From an uncultured Pelagibacteraceae bacterium (lineage in GTDB: Bacteria > Pseudomonadota > Alphaproteobacteria > Pelagibacterales > Pelagibacteraceae), in the NCBI GenBank assembly GCA_902622245.1, contig CACNPC010000007.1, positions 1 to 64,000 on the forward strand: 64,000 bases of DNA. Reading direction: 5' to 3'. The position numbers and the translations under genes are program-made. Below the pieces are notes generated by a model. It saw only the letters and a program-made list of their open reading frames with translations, was not told the origin of the DNA and searched no databases. The first letter of the stretch is position 1; every line of letters starts with the position of its first letter. Positions 9,471 to 17,608 of the stretch are shown here, in pieces.

Positions 9471-9826
9471 GCCAGATAAACTATAAGCCGGGTTCTGTCT
9501 TTTAAACTTATCATTTATCTAGGCTTTAAATCACTTTAAAGCTCCAGCAACTAACCCTGATGACTAGCCAAAGACCGCTTTTGGTTATCACTAACAATGT
9601 CATCTCTACTCAGTCTTGCTCTCAGTGGGGTTTTCCATGCGCTAGCTGTTACCAGCTTAGCCGGTGTGCTCTTACCACACCTTTTCACCCTTGCCTTGAT
9701 AAGGCGGTTTATTTTCTGTGGCACTGTCCCTAGGGTCTCCCCCGCCAGCTGTTAACTGGCACTGTGTCTTTGTAGAGCCCGGACTTTCCTCTTTAATAAA
9801 TTAAAGCGATAAGTCATTTATCTGGC
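9471..9826 (-). ncRNA. rnpB: RNase P RNA, class A
   Basis: Catalytic RNA of RNase P, which trims tRNA 5' leaders. On the minus strand the 5' end has the universal GAGGAAAGTCCGGGCTC block, and near the 3' end GACAGAACCCGGCTTAT, the diagnostic P4-partner region. The first bases GCCAGATAAA (from 9826) pair perfectly with TTTATCTGGC at the 3' end (9480-9471), forming helix P1, which fixes both boundaries to about 356 nt. A good promoter lies directly upstream. It is more G+C-rich than its surroundings, as expected of a structured RNA. Confidence 0.96.
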
Positions 9827-9832
9827 AAAGTG

Positions 9833-9860
9833 AAAATATTATTTTTTTTGTAAATATCAA
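9833..9860 (-). promoter_or_regulatory. Promoter of rnpB
   Basis: Minus-strand TTGATA (-35, 9855-9860), 16-base spacer, TATTTT (-10, 9833-9838). The -10 lies six bases before the predicted 5' end of RNase P RNA, which is the expected spacing. Confidence 0.65.
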
Positions 9861-9875
9861 CTTTTATTAAACTAA

Positions 9876-10595
9876 TTAAATTAAGGATTTTAATATGGAA
9901 TAACACTCTTTATCAATAATACCATTAATTAGTTCAGGCCTGAATCTTCTCTGAAAATTTTTGCATAATTTTTTTTTTTCAGATTGGGTTTTTACTATCA
10001 TATAACCCATTTTGTAGAGTAATTTATAGAATTCAGTTTTTGTTTTTATTTTAATGCCTCTATAATTCTTACATCTGTTTTTATTAATTTTGTGCCATAA
10101 GCATATTTTTTTTTTTGCAAGTAATTCCCATGGAAATTTTTCTCCTGGATCTTTTTTTCTTAATGGAGCTATATCAGAGTGTCCTAAAACATTTTCAATT
10201 TTTATATTATATTTGTTTATAAGACTTTTTGATAATCTTATTATTGATTGTATTTGTTTTTTATTAAAATTTTTATAACCATATTGATGACCTGGATTTG
10301 AAATTTCAATACCTATTGATTTTGAATTTAGTGATCTATCTTTTTTCCAAAAAGAAACTCCAGCGTGCCATGCAACATATAAGTCTGGGACCATTTGAAT
10401 TATATCCCCTCTTTTTTTTATTAGATAATGACAACTAACTTTTGAATTTGAGTCTGTAAGTTTCCTAATTGCAGCATTTTCACTTTTCATACCTGTGTAG
10501 TGTAATATTAAGTATTTTACTTTAAATTTTGTTCTTTTTTTTAAGTCAAAATTTGGAGAGTAATTAAAAGTCATTTTTTCAACAATTTTAGGCAT
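9876..10595 (-). CDS. N-acetylmuramoyl-L-alanine amidase (Amidase_2 / AmpD-AmiD type)
   Basis: Predicted zinc amidase that cuts the MurNAc-L-Ala bond of peptidoglycan or its fragments. The 239-aa protein shows the family pattern: LILHYTG with the first Zn-binding His (about residue 32), SCHYLI, WHAG, SIGIEISNPG, and GHSDIAPLRKKDPG with the second His and the Asp ligand (about 139-152). A C-terminal region of about 70 residues could be a peptidoglycan-binding-like domain. No signal peptide is visible, so a cytoplasmic recycling role (AmpD-like) is possible, but AmiD-type is not excluded. It diverges from mlaA across 52 bases. Confidence 0.85.
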   Translation of the reverse strand: MPKIVEKMTFNYSPNFDLKKRTKFKVKYLILHYTGMKSENAAIRKLTDSNSKVSCHYLIKKRGDIIQMVPDLYVAWHAGVSFWKKDRSLNSKSIGIEISNPGHQYGYKNFNKKQIQSIIRLSKSLINKYNIKIENVLGHSDIAPLRKKDPGEKFPWELLAKKKICLWHKINKNRCKNYRGIKIKTKTEFYKLLYKMGYMIVKTQSEKKKLCKNFQRRFRPELINGIIDKECYSILKSLI

Positions 10596-10647
10596 AAATT
10601 AAAACAATTTTTCTTTAAATAAGTATGTATTATATTATAAATATTTT

Positions 10648-11448
10648 ATGAATAAATCAGTTTCAATACTAACGTTGCTTTTATTTCTACTATTAAATTC
10701 CTTTGCAGTAGCAGGCGATGATGGAAATCTTAATGTGAATAAAAATAATAATAATGGTTATAAAGATGTTAAAGATTGTTTTGAAAAAGTAAATAGAGGT
10801 ATATTTGCTTTCAACCAAACGTTAGATAAAATTGTTTTTAAACCTTTGGCGAAAGGTTATAGAATTTTTCCGCAACCAATAAGAGCTGGAACAAGTAATG
10901 CATTAAGTAATTTAAGTAACGTAGTTACTATTCCTAATAATTTACTTCAAGGTCAAATGAAAAAAGCTGGTGTAAATTCTGCAAGATTTTTAATTAATTC
11001 AACATTAGGAATAGCAGGAATTTTTGATGTTGCATCTTATTATGGATTAAAAAAACAAGACAAAGAGGATTATGGTCAAACATTAGGAGTATGGGGTGCA
11101 GGTCCAGGATGTTACCTTGTGCTTCCTGTCTTGGGACCAAGCACTGTAAGAGATACTATTGGATCTGCTGTAAATTTAATAGGTGGAGATGCTTGGTATA
11201 ATGTTACAGTGGTTAACGATACTCAGCATTTTTCTGAAGCAGATTATTATGCTTCAAGATTGTTAGACGGTATTGATTTTAGAGCAAAGAACTTAGAGTC
11301 ATTTGATAGTTTAGAAAAAAATTCTGTTGATCTTTATGCTTCGGTCAGAAGTCTTTATATACAAGACAGATACAGAAAAATAAAAAATATCGATAAAACT
11401 ACAGAAACACTTAGTGACGATGATTGGGAAGAATTAGATAGCCAATAG
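10648..11448 (+). CDS. mlaA: MlaA/VacJ family outer-membrane lipid asymmetry protein
   Basis: Expected to remove mislocalised phospholipids from the outer leaflet of the outer membrane and pass them to MlaC. The 266-aa protein has a signal peptide with an AVA-G cleavage site (about 20-23). The MlaA core follows: VNRGIFAFNQTLDK, YRIFPQPIRAG, LSNLSNVVTIPNNLLQG, RFLINSTLGIAGIFD and DYGQTLGVWGAGPG. There is no lipobox Cys at the cleavage site, unlike E. coli MlaA, which is a lipoprotein. The mlaC-like gene follows after 7 bases, giving an outer-membrane/periplasm pair; the mlaFED transporter genes are not in this window. Confidence 0.92.
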   Translation: MNKSVSILTLLLFLLLNSFAVAGDDGNLNVNKNNNNGYKDVKDCFEKVNRGIFAFNQTLDKIVFKPLAKGYRIFPQPIRAGTSNALSNLSNVVTIPNNLLQGQMKKAGVNSARFLINSTLGIAGIFDVASYYGLKKQDKEDYGQTLGVWGAGPGCYLVLPVLGPSTVRDTIGSAVNLIGGDAWYNVTVVNDTQHFSEADYYASRLLDGIDFRAKNLESFDSLEKNSVDLYASVRSLYIQDRYRKIKNIDKTTETLSDDDWEELDSQ

Positions 11449-11455
11449 CATTTTC

Positions 11456-12046
11456 ATGAAATTAGTTAAATCAATCTCTTTTTTTTTTATTATTTTACTG
11501 TTAGCTAATTCATCTTTTGCAAAAGATCCTAGCAATTTAATAGTGGAAATAGTTGATGAGGCTGCATTAATATTATCAAGTGATGACCCAGTTGAATCAA
11601 AAATAATTAAATTAAATGCAATAGCAGAAAGAAGTGTAGATATAGAAGGTATTGGAATGTATACACTGGGAAAATATAGAAAAACAATAGATGTTGACCA
11701 AAAATCTAAATACCAAAAACTTTTTAAGAGTTATTTTCTCAAAAGTTTCTCAAGTCGATTAGTTGATTATACAAATCCAAAAATTAATGTCGTTTCACAA
11801 AAAAAAATTAACGATAAATATACTATGGTAAATAGTATTTTAGAAGCTACTTCAAAAAGGCCCCAGGTTAAAATAGATTGGAGAATATATACAAAAAATC
11901 CTGATAATCCACTAATTAGAGATTTAATTGTGGAGGGATTAAGTTTGGCCAGGACCCAGAAAGAAGAATTTAATTCAATTATACAAAATAATGATGGCGA
12001 TATAAATGCATTGTTCAAAACACTTGAGGAATTTTTAATTAAATAA
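11456..12046 (+). CDS. mlaC: MlaC/Ttg2D family periplasmic phospholipid-binding protein
   Basis: Periplasmic shuttle that carries phospholipid between MlaA and the MlaFEDB transporter. The 196-aa protein has an N-terminal signal peptide ending SSFA-K, then the MlaC-type layout. Recognisable features are the early VDIEGIGMYTLGKYRK region (the family has a D/F-rich segment followed by a Gly/Leu-Gly-Arg helix), the FKSYFLKSFSSRL block, WRIYTKNPDNPLIRDLIVEGLSLA, and the late RTQKEEFNSIIQNN segment. Directly downstream of mlaA, which strongly supports the call. It ends one base before the convergent CIA30 gene. Confidence 0.9.
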   Translation: MKLVKSISFFFIILLLANSSFAKDPSNLIVEIVDEAALILSSDDPVESKIIKLNAIAERSVDIEGIGMYTLGKYRKTIDVDQKSKYQKLFKSYFLKSFSSRLVDYTNPKINVVSQKKINDKYTMVNSILEATSKRPQVKIDWRIYTKNPDNPLIRDLIVEGLSLARTQKEEFNSIIQNNDGDINALFKTLEEFLIK

Positions 12047-12047
12047 C

Positions 12048-12632
12048 TCAGTAAAATCCAATTTCACTTAAGCAAATATCTGATTTGAAATCATCAAAAC
12101 CCGCAACTAAACCTACTGATTTTATATTCTGTCCTAGTATACTTTTTGGTTGATAGAAATTAGATTTTTTAAATTGTGTAAATGGTGCTTTAATTTCACT
12201 CCAATTGTTTGTTGTAGGAAAAGTGTAACTATAATACTGCCATGGTGCCAAAGTTAAGCCTGTTCTTAAATGAAGATTATAATTTTTTTTGTTACCATAA
12301 ACTCTAATATATACACCGTCATACTCTTTACTATTGATTTCAGGACTTAATTTTGTTCTGATCTGTATAAATCCACCATTATTTTTAGTAGAAACATCTC
12401 CTGTCATTTTATAACACATCACTCCATCAACTTTGTCGACTATAAATTTTCCTGTAGACACACCTCCCATTACTTGATCAGTAATAAAAATCCACTCTTG
12501 AGATTGATTTGTTAATTTTGGGTTTTTTAATTGATCTAAAATCATATCTTTAGAAGAAACATTATTTTGACATAACAAAAATAAAAAAAAAAATATTATT
12601 TTTTTCAAAACGCTATTACTTTTTTTTTGCAA
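12048..12632 (-). CDS. CIA30-domain protein (NADH dehydrogenase intermediate-associated 30 family)
   Basis: Belongs by motif to the CIA30 family, named for a mitochondrial complex I assembly factor; the role of bacterial members is not settled. The 194-aa protein has a hydrophobic N-terminal signal-like segment (about 10-28). The family core follows: WIFITDQVMGGVSTG, NNGGFIQIRTKL, a DGVYIRVYG block, APWQYYSYTF, a lysine-rich linker and VGLVAGFDD. An export signal suggests a periplasmic protein, in contrast to the mitochondrial matrix protein. Overlaps the upstream membrane-protein gene by 17 bases, so they are probably co-transcribed. Confidence 0.85.
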   Translation of the reverse strand: MQKKSNSVLKKIIFFFLFLLCQNNVSSKDMILDQLKNPKLTNQSQEWIFITDQVMGGVSTGKFIVDKVDGVMCYKMTGDVSTKNNGGFIQIRTKLSPEINSKEYDGVYIRVYGNKKNYNLHLRTGLTLAPWQYYSYTFPTTNNWSEIKAPFTQFKKSNFYQPKSILGQNIKSVGLVAGFDDFKSDICLSEIGFY

Positions 12633-13071
12633 GTTGTTGGAGAAGATATATCTCTTTTTCCGTAAGAGTATTTTTTTCTTCTTTAATTTGATCCTCTAAA
12701 CTGAATAGAGTAATTAATGAAAAAAATGACACTAATCCAGTCAATAGAATAAAATAAATTGAGCTCAAATTAACAATCATTAGTATTAAAAATACACTTG
12801 TCCATCCAATAAAAATACTTCTTATAATCGTACGATGACTTTTTAAGTCAGGTATTTTTATAAATTGTACAAATAAAAATATTAAAAGAAGCATTATCCC
12901 TGAAATGGATGCTCTTAATAAAACCAATGTATCTAATCCGCCACCATATAATTCCCGATGAATTAAGTATGCTACAACTCCTTTATATGCAAAATAAAAA
13001 AGAATTACCAAAGAGACAAATATTGAAATATAATATGATATCTTAGGTTTAATTTTTATTTTAATCTTCAT
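12616..13071 (-). CDS. Unknown small integral membrane protein
   Basis: I do not recognise a family. The 151-aa product has about four hydrophobic segments: near 10-35, 43-67, 84-105 and 106-120. It has a Lys-rich N-terminus (MKIKIKIKPK) and a short charged C-terminal tail ending LLQQLAKKK, which could be a small amphipathic helix. The tail overlaps the start of the CIA30 gene by 17 bases, implying translational coupling and perhaps a shared function. Base use looks like that of its neighbours, with no sign of transfer. Confidence 0.75.
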   Translation of the reverse strand: MKIKIKIKPKISYYISIFVSLVILFYFAYKGVVAYLIHRELYGGGLDTLVLLRASISGIMLLLIFLFVQFIKIPDLKSHRTIIRSIFIGWTSVFLILMIVNLSSIYFILLTGLVSFFSLITLFSLEDQIKEEKNTLTEKEIYLLQQLAKKK

Positions 13072-13147
13072 TTTATTTATAAGGATACTACAGTTTTTAA
13101 AAAAATTTTAAAAAACTATGATTTATAAATGCCGATTTTACTTGATT

Positions 13148-13224
13148 TGGTGGGCGATCCAGGACTTGAACCTGGGACCAATACATTATGAGTGTACTGC
13201 TCTGACCAACTGAGCTAATCGCCC
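13148..13224 (-). tRNA. tRNA with CAT anticodon (elongator Met or lysidine-modified Ile2)
   Basis: Minus-strand cloverleaf: acceptor GGGCGAT/ATCGCCC, D-arm GCTC/GAGC, anticodon stem GTACA/TGTAT with loop CTCATAA (anticodon CAT), T-arm CCAGG-TTCAAGT-CCTGG, encoded CCA. Base pair 1-72 is G-C, so it is not an initiator. The variable-region bases TTGGTC resemble bacterial tRNA-Ile2, whose C34 is changed to lysidine by TilS, but Met cannot be excluded by eye. Confidence 0.95.
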
Positions 13225-13235
13225 AAATTTATTTT

Positions 13236-13264
13236 TTAATATATCATTTTTAATTGGTTATCAA
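13236..13264 (-). promoter_or_regulatory. Promoter for the CAT-anticodon tRNA
   Basis: Minus-strand TTGATA (-35, 13259-13264), 17-base spacer, TATTAA (-10, 13236-13241), 11 bases before the tRNA 5' end. It sits in the 58-base gap between the two tRNAs, so this tRNA can be made independently of the rpoD operon. Confidence 0.6.
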
Positions 13265-13282
13265 TTAAAGATAAATTTCAGA

Positions 13283-13358
13283 TGGTGGGCCGTGTTAGAA
13301 TCGAACTAACTACCCCCTCGATGTCAACGAGGTACTCTAACCAGTGAGCTAACGGCCC
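13283..13358 (-). tRNA. tRNA-Val (GAC)
   Basis: Minus-strand cloverleaf: acceptor GGGCCGT/ACGGCCC, D-arm GCTC/GAGT, anticodon stem CCTCG/CGAGG with loop TTGACAT (anticodon GAC), T-arm GTTAG-TTCGATT-CTAAC, discriminator A, encoded CCA. Its first base (13358) is also the last base of the rpoD TAG stop codon, so there is no spacer at all and it must be cut from the rpoD transcript by RNase P. Confidence 0.96.
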
Positions 13359-15181
13359 TAACTCTCTAGGAAACTTTTTAGTTGTTTGGATCTACTTGGG
13401 TGTTTTAATTTTCTTAGAGCTTTAGCCTCTATTTGTCTAATTCTTTCTCTAGTCACTGAAAACTGAAGTCCAACTTCTTCTAGTGTATGATCGGTATTCA
13501 TTCCAACTCCGAACCTCATTCTTAAAACTCTTTCCTCTCTTGGTGTGAGAGTTGATAATATTTTTGTAGTTGCCTCACTTAAATTAGATTTAATTGCTTG
13601 TTCAAGTGGTGCCAATGCTTTTGTATCTTCAATAAAATCTCCAAGACTACTATCCTCCTCATCTCCAACTGGTTTTTCTAGAGAAACTGGTTCTTTAGAA
13701 ATTTTTAAAACTTTTCTTACTTTTTCTAGAGGCATTCTAAGTTTTTTAGACAGTTCCTCCGGAGTTGCTTCTCTCCCAAATTCACTAAGTATCAATCGTT
13801 GAGTTCTAACAATTTTGTTTATTGTCTCAATCATGTGAACTGGTATTCTTATGGTTCTTGCTTGATCGGCAATTGATCTAGTTATTGCTTGTCTTATCCA
13901 CCAAGTTGCATAAGTTGAAAATTTATATCCCCTTCTATACTCAAATTTATCCACTGCTTTCATTAAACCTATATTCCCCTCTTGAATTAAATCTAAAAAT
14001 TGTAAACCTCTGTTAGTATATTTTTTTGCTATTGAGATCACTAATCTCAAATTAGCTTCAACCATTTCTTTTTTTGCAATTCTAGACTCTTTTTCGCCTT
14101 TTTGAATTCTACTTACTAATTTTTTAAATTCTGTAACTGAAATTCCTAATTTATTACTAATTTCAATTAATCTATCTTTTATATTTTTAAATTCATTTTT
14201 ATTTTTTAAGAAAAATTTTTTCCAAACTTCATTGGTATCTAAAAAATCTTTAAGATTTGGATTTATTTCATTACCTACATAAAATTTTATAAATTCATCT
14301 CTAGAAATTTTCGAATCTATTGCCAATCTCAATAAATTACCTTCTAATGAAACTATTTTTTTATTTTCATTGTAGTGTTTTTGTACTAGTTCCTCCAATA
14401 CGGAAGGTGATAATTGTAATGATTTTATATTTTCTAATATATCTTCAACAATCTTTATATAATTTTTTTCTTTTGCGGAAGAAAATTTTTTAGACACTAA
14501 TACACATTCCAGTTTTTCTTTTTGGTATTTAATTAATTTATTGTACTCTTTTGTTAGAGTATGAACTGTATTTAAAACTTTTGGTTTGATTTCAGTTTCC
14601 ATTGCTGCAAGCGTTGGATTAAATTCATCTTCCTCTGAATTGCTGTTTTCATCTGAAGATTGTTCGTTGTCTTGTTTTTTTTTTGTGCCACTACCATTTT
14701 CTTCATCATCCATATAATTTGTATCTATATCTATTATTTCTCTAACTAGAATTTCATCATTCTGAAGTTTAGTATCCCAATCAAAGAATTGTTGTGCAGT
14801 TATTGGGCTTTGGGATAATGCATTAAGCATTACATCTTTTCCAGCTTCTATTCTCTTTGCAATAGCTATTTCTCCCTCTCTTGATAAAAGCTCTACACCC
14901 CCCATCTCTCTGAGGTACATTCTAATTGGATCGTCACTTTTCTCTAAAGTTTTTCCTTCCTCTTTTGAAGATGCATCTTTTTTTCTTAAAATTTTATAGT
15001 CAGATTTTTTCTCTACAAGAACAATGCTTTCATCAAGTATGTGAATGAATGCTTGAGAAAGATTTTCGCTAGATAAATTTCTTTTTCCTAATGATTTATT
15101 TAATTCTTCATGTGTTATGAAGCCTCGATGGATACCTCTACCCATTAATCTTGCAAATGATTTAGTAATTATACGTTCCAC
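13358..15181 (-). CDS. rpoD: Housekeeping sigma factor RpoD (sigma-70)
   Basis: Primary sigma factor. The 607-aa protein has a region 1.1-like N-terminus, region 1.2 ([21 protein letters not shown]), an acidic non-conserved insert (about 165-190, rich in Glu/Asp/Ser/Asn), then region 2 with [20 protein letters not shown] (2.3-2.4), region 3, and region 4.2 helix-turn-helix [21 protein letters not shown]. All promoter-reading residues appear present. It follows dnaG by 65 bases in the familiar dnaG-rpoD order. The TAG stop overlaps tRNA-Val by one base. Confidence 0.98.
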   Translation of the reverse strand: MERIITKSFARLMGRGIHRGFITHEELNKSLGKRNLSSENLSQAFIHILDESIVLVEKKSDYKILRKKDASSKEEGKTLEKSDDPIRMYLREMGGVELLSREGEIAIAKRIEAGKDVMLNALSQSPITAQQFFDWDTKLQNDEILVREIIDIDTNYMDDEENGSGTKKKQDNEQSSDENSNSEEDEFNPTLAAMETEIKPKVLNTVHTLTKEYNKLIKYQKEKLECVLVSKKFSSAKEKNYIKIVEDILENIKSLQLSPSVLEELVQKHYNENKKIVSLEGNLLRLAIDSKISRDEFIKFYVGNEINPNLKDFLDTNEVWKKFFLKNKNEFKNIKDRLIEISNKLGISVTEFKKLVSRIQKGEKESRIAKKEMVEANLRLVISIAKKYTNRGLQFLDLIQEGNIGLMKAVDKFEYRRGYKFSTYATWWIRQAITRSIADQARTIRIPVHMIETINKIVRTQRLILSEFGREATPEELSKKLRMPLEKVRKVLKISKEPVSLEKPVGDEEDSSLGDFIEDTKALAPLEQAIKSNLSEATTKILSTLTPREERVLRMRFGVGMNTDHTLEEVGLQFSVTRERIRQIEAKALRKLKHPSRSKQLKSFLES

Positions 15182-15246
15182 AATTAAAAGTTTGAAGGAC
15201 TTATATAATGTCTAATTCGAAAAAATCTATGTGATTTTTTTTAATT

Positions 15247-17022
15247 TTAGTTGATTTTTTGTAGTTTTTTTAACTCTTTTATCTCGTTAAATGTTGTTTC
15301 ACTCATATCTTCAGAAAACTTTGATTCTAAATCAGATATTCTTTGTTCTAATTCATAATTTTTTAGATCTTGGATTATTTCATTAAAAATTTCTAAAATT
15401 TTTTCATCATCATTTAAATTTAATGAAATTATATGTTTAACCGAAGCGTAATTCATAACTCTATCAAGAAGATTTTTATCTACATTTAATTTTTGAACAT
15501 CAAAATTTAATAAGTTTTCTGATTGATTTAAAATCTCAGTAAATAATTGCCTATTTTCATCGCTATATAATTTTACATTATCTAATAAATGAAAATTTTC
15601 GTAAATTAATTTTGGTTTAGTAAGTAAAATATATAAAAATGAAAATTCTTTGATTTCAAAAGATTTTAGTGATTTTGTCTCATTATAGTAATTTTTAGTT
15701 TTAGCGAGAGACTTTGGAAACGTTTTATAATTCTTACTGAATTTTAAATTAATATTTGGTGTTAACTCAGAAACTTTTTCAAGAAAATACTCTAAAGTAT
15801 ATTTTTTTACAAAACTATCTTGAATTTTTGAAGCTATTTCTCTAAGTTTTTTTTCTAAAGTTGCTTTTGAACTAGGACTTTCATTTGTTTGCCCCATATA
15901 ATGTTCAAAAATAAATCTATGAATAGGTATAGATCTCTGATCTGAAAATTCTAAAAACTTATCTTTGCCAAATTTATTAACATAGTTATCTGGATCTAAA
16001 TTATTTTCCAAGATTAGAAACGAAATTTTTTTATCAGGTTTTAGTTCATCAATAATATTCTCTGCTGCTCTTAATGCAGCTTTGTAACCACTTTGATCAC
16101 CATCAAAGCATATGATGATATGATTATAGAATTGATTTAAAATTTGTATCTGTTTGTTTGTTAATGCAGTTCCTAGGTTTGCAACAGTATTATCTATTCC
16201 ATTTTTTGATAATCCAATAACATCCATATAACCCTCTACCAAAAAAACATCTTCTAATTTATTTGATAGCTTTCTAGCTTTATCAAGATTATATAAATTT
16301 GACCCTTTCTTAAAAAAAGGTGTCTCTGGAGAATTAATATATTTAGCAACGTTTTTATTATCGTCCACAATTCTTCCACCAAAACCTATTATATTTCCTG
16401 ATATATTATTTATTGGAAAGATTATTCTGTTTCTAAATCTTGATACAAATTTCTTTTTTCTCTCATCAAAATAAAAAAGGCCTGTGTCTTTAATAATTTC
16501 TTCATCAAAATCCTTTTTTAGGATTTCATAATAATCTAAATCCTCTGTGACAAAACCAAGATTAAAATTTTTAACCTCTAGACCAGACAGTCCTCTTGAT
16601 TTAAGATAATTTTTTGCATTAATTGAATTCTCATTTTTGAATAATTCATTTTTATAAAATTCAGAAAAATTACTACATATAGATTTATATAGTTTCCATT
16701 TTTTCTCCCGTTCCTCGTCTTGTTTTGAAAATGTATAAGGTTGCATACCTGCAAGATTTGAAAGCATTTTGACTGCTTCACCAAACCTAAGGTTTTGAGT
16801 TTTCATTACAAAATCAAATATGTTTCCATGCTCACTTGTGCTAAAACAATGGTAAAATTCTTTTTCATCATTTACTGTGAATGATGGAGTTTTCTCAGTT
16901 TTAAAAGGTGATAAACCAACATACTCCTTGCCCCTTTTTTTAAGTTTAACAGTTTTAGAAACAACTGCCGAAACTTTTAATCTTGTTTTAATTTCGTCTA
17001 AATATTCCTTTGGATATTTCAT
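15247..17022 (-). CDS. dnaG: DNA primase DnaG
   Basis: Makes RNA primers at the replication fork. The 591-aa protein has the N-terminal zinc-ribbon-like domain, the TOPRIM core (VFLVEGYMDVIGL about 253-265, and CFDGDQSGYKAA), and a C-terminal helicase-interaction region. Three of the four canonical zinc ligands are replaced: the CPFH motif reads S38-P-F-K41 and the second pair reads C59-F-S-T62, so only one Cys remains. I recall the same SPF...FSS pattern in other alphaproteobacterial primases, so this is probably lineage-wide rather than decay. It starts at the yqeY stop (one-base TAATG-type overlap) and precedes rpoD. Confidence 0.97.
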   Translation of the reverse strand: MKYPKEYLDEIKTRLKVSAVVSKTVKLKKRGKEYVGLSPFKTEKTPSFTVNDEKEFYHCFSTSEHGNIFDFVMKTQNLRFGEAVKMLSNLAGMQPYTFSKQDEEREKKWKLYKSICSNFSEFYKNELFKNENSINAKNYLKSRGLSGLEVKNFNLGFVTEDLDYYEILKKDFDEEIIKDTGLFYFDERKKKFVSRFRNRIIFPINNISGNIIGFGGRIVDDNKNVAKYINSPETPFFKKGSNLYNLDKARKLSNKLEDVFLVEGYMDVIGLSKNGIDNTVANLGTALTNKQIQILNQFYNHIIICFDGDQSGYKAALRAAENIIDELKPDKKISFLILENNLDPDNYVNKFGKDKFLEFSDQRSIPIHRFIFEHYMGQTNESPSSKATLEKKLREIASKIQDSFVKKYTLEYFLEKVSELTPNINLKFSKNYKTFPKSLAKTKNYYNETKSLKSFEIKEFSFLYILLTKPKLIYENFHLLDNVKLYSDENRQLFTEILNQSENLLNFDVQKLNVDKNLLDRVMNYASVKHIISLNLNDDEKILEIFNEIIQDLKNYELEQRISDLESKFSEDMSETTFNEIKELKKLQKIN

Positions 17023-17483
17023 TAGCTATTAAGTAAATTTTTAATAATCTGACCTGCTTTAGAAAAATCAATTGTATCAGCATGCTGTTTTTTTAATTCA
17101 CCCATCACTTTACCCATATCCTTTAATGAAGAGGCCCCAGAGTTTTTGATAATTTCTTTGCAAATTTGTTCTGTATCGGTTTCAGATAATTGCTTTGGTA
17201 GATAATCTGACAAAACATTAAGCTCTGCTTGCTCAATTTCTAGTAAATCTGATCTATTATTTTTTTTGTATATTTCAATTGATTCGGACCTTTGTTTGAT
17301 CATTTTTTTTAACAGTTTTTTAATATCCTCATCGTCTGTCTCCTTTTTATTTGGGCCAGACCTATTGTTAATATCTAAATCCTTAACTCCAGATAAAATT
17401 AACCTATAAGTTGATATCTTATTTTTATCTTTCGATTTTAATGCATTTTTGTAATCGTTATCTATTTTATCTCTTAAAGGCAT
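17022..17483 (-). CDS. GatB/YqeY domain protein
   Basis: YqeY-family protein of unknown precise role, related to the tail domain of the GatB amidotransferase subunit that contacts tRNA. I chose the ATG at 17481-17483, giving MPLRDKIDNDYKNALKSKDK, which matches the usual family start. An ATG 11 codons upstream would add a non-family MNNFVYEVHSS. The family blocks RLILSGVKDLDI, EDIKKLLKKMIKQRSESIEIYKK, LLEIEQAELNVLSDYLPKQ and a late KDMGKVMGELKKQ are present. Last codon overlaps the dnaG start; yqeY-dnaG-rpoD is a common alphaproteobacterial order. Confidence 0.9.
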   Translation of the reverse strand: MPLRDKIDNDYKNALKSKDKNKISTYRLILSGVKDLDINNRSGPNKKETDDEDIKKLLKKMIKQRSESIEIYKKNNRSDLLEIEQAELNVLSDYLPKQLSETDTEQICKEIIKNSGASSLKDMGKVMGELKKQHADTIDFSKAGQIIKNLLNS

Positions 17484-17554
17484 ACTAGAATGTACTTCAT
17501 AGACAAAATTGTTCAAAAGAAAAATTGTATTTTTAAAAAATTATTATAGATCTG

Positions 17555-17583
17555 TTGCGGATAAATACGTTTTATTGTATTAA
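17555..17583 (+). promoter_or_regulatory. Promoter of carAB
   Basis: TTGCGG (-35, 17555-17560), 17-base spacer, TATTAA (-10, 17578-17583). Predicted start near 17590, inside a 12-bp palindrome. Confidence 0.55.
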
Positions 17584-17588
17584 CCTTT

Positions 17589-17608
17589 AACTCATGAGTT
17601 GTAATTGA
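17589..17608 (+). promoter_or_regulatory. Palindrome and four-codon leader ORF at the carA start
   Basis: AACTCATGAGTT (17589-17600) is a perfect 12-bp palindrome at the predicted transcription start. Its ATG (17594) opens a frame M-S-C-N-stop whose TGA (17606-17608) overlaps the TTG start of carA (17605-17607). This arrangement would let ribosomes ending the leader restart at carA. Function is inference. Confidence 0.4.

Noticed and set aside
13148..13224. Initiator tRNA-fMet
   Set aside because: The anticodon is CAT but base pair 1-72 is G-C, whereas bacterial initiators lack it.
17484..17516. Earlier ATG for the YqeY-family protein
   Set aside because: It adds 11 residues absent from the family, and the family start motif begins at the later ATG.
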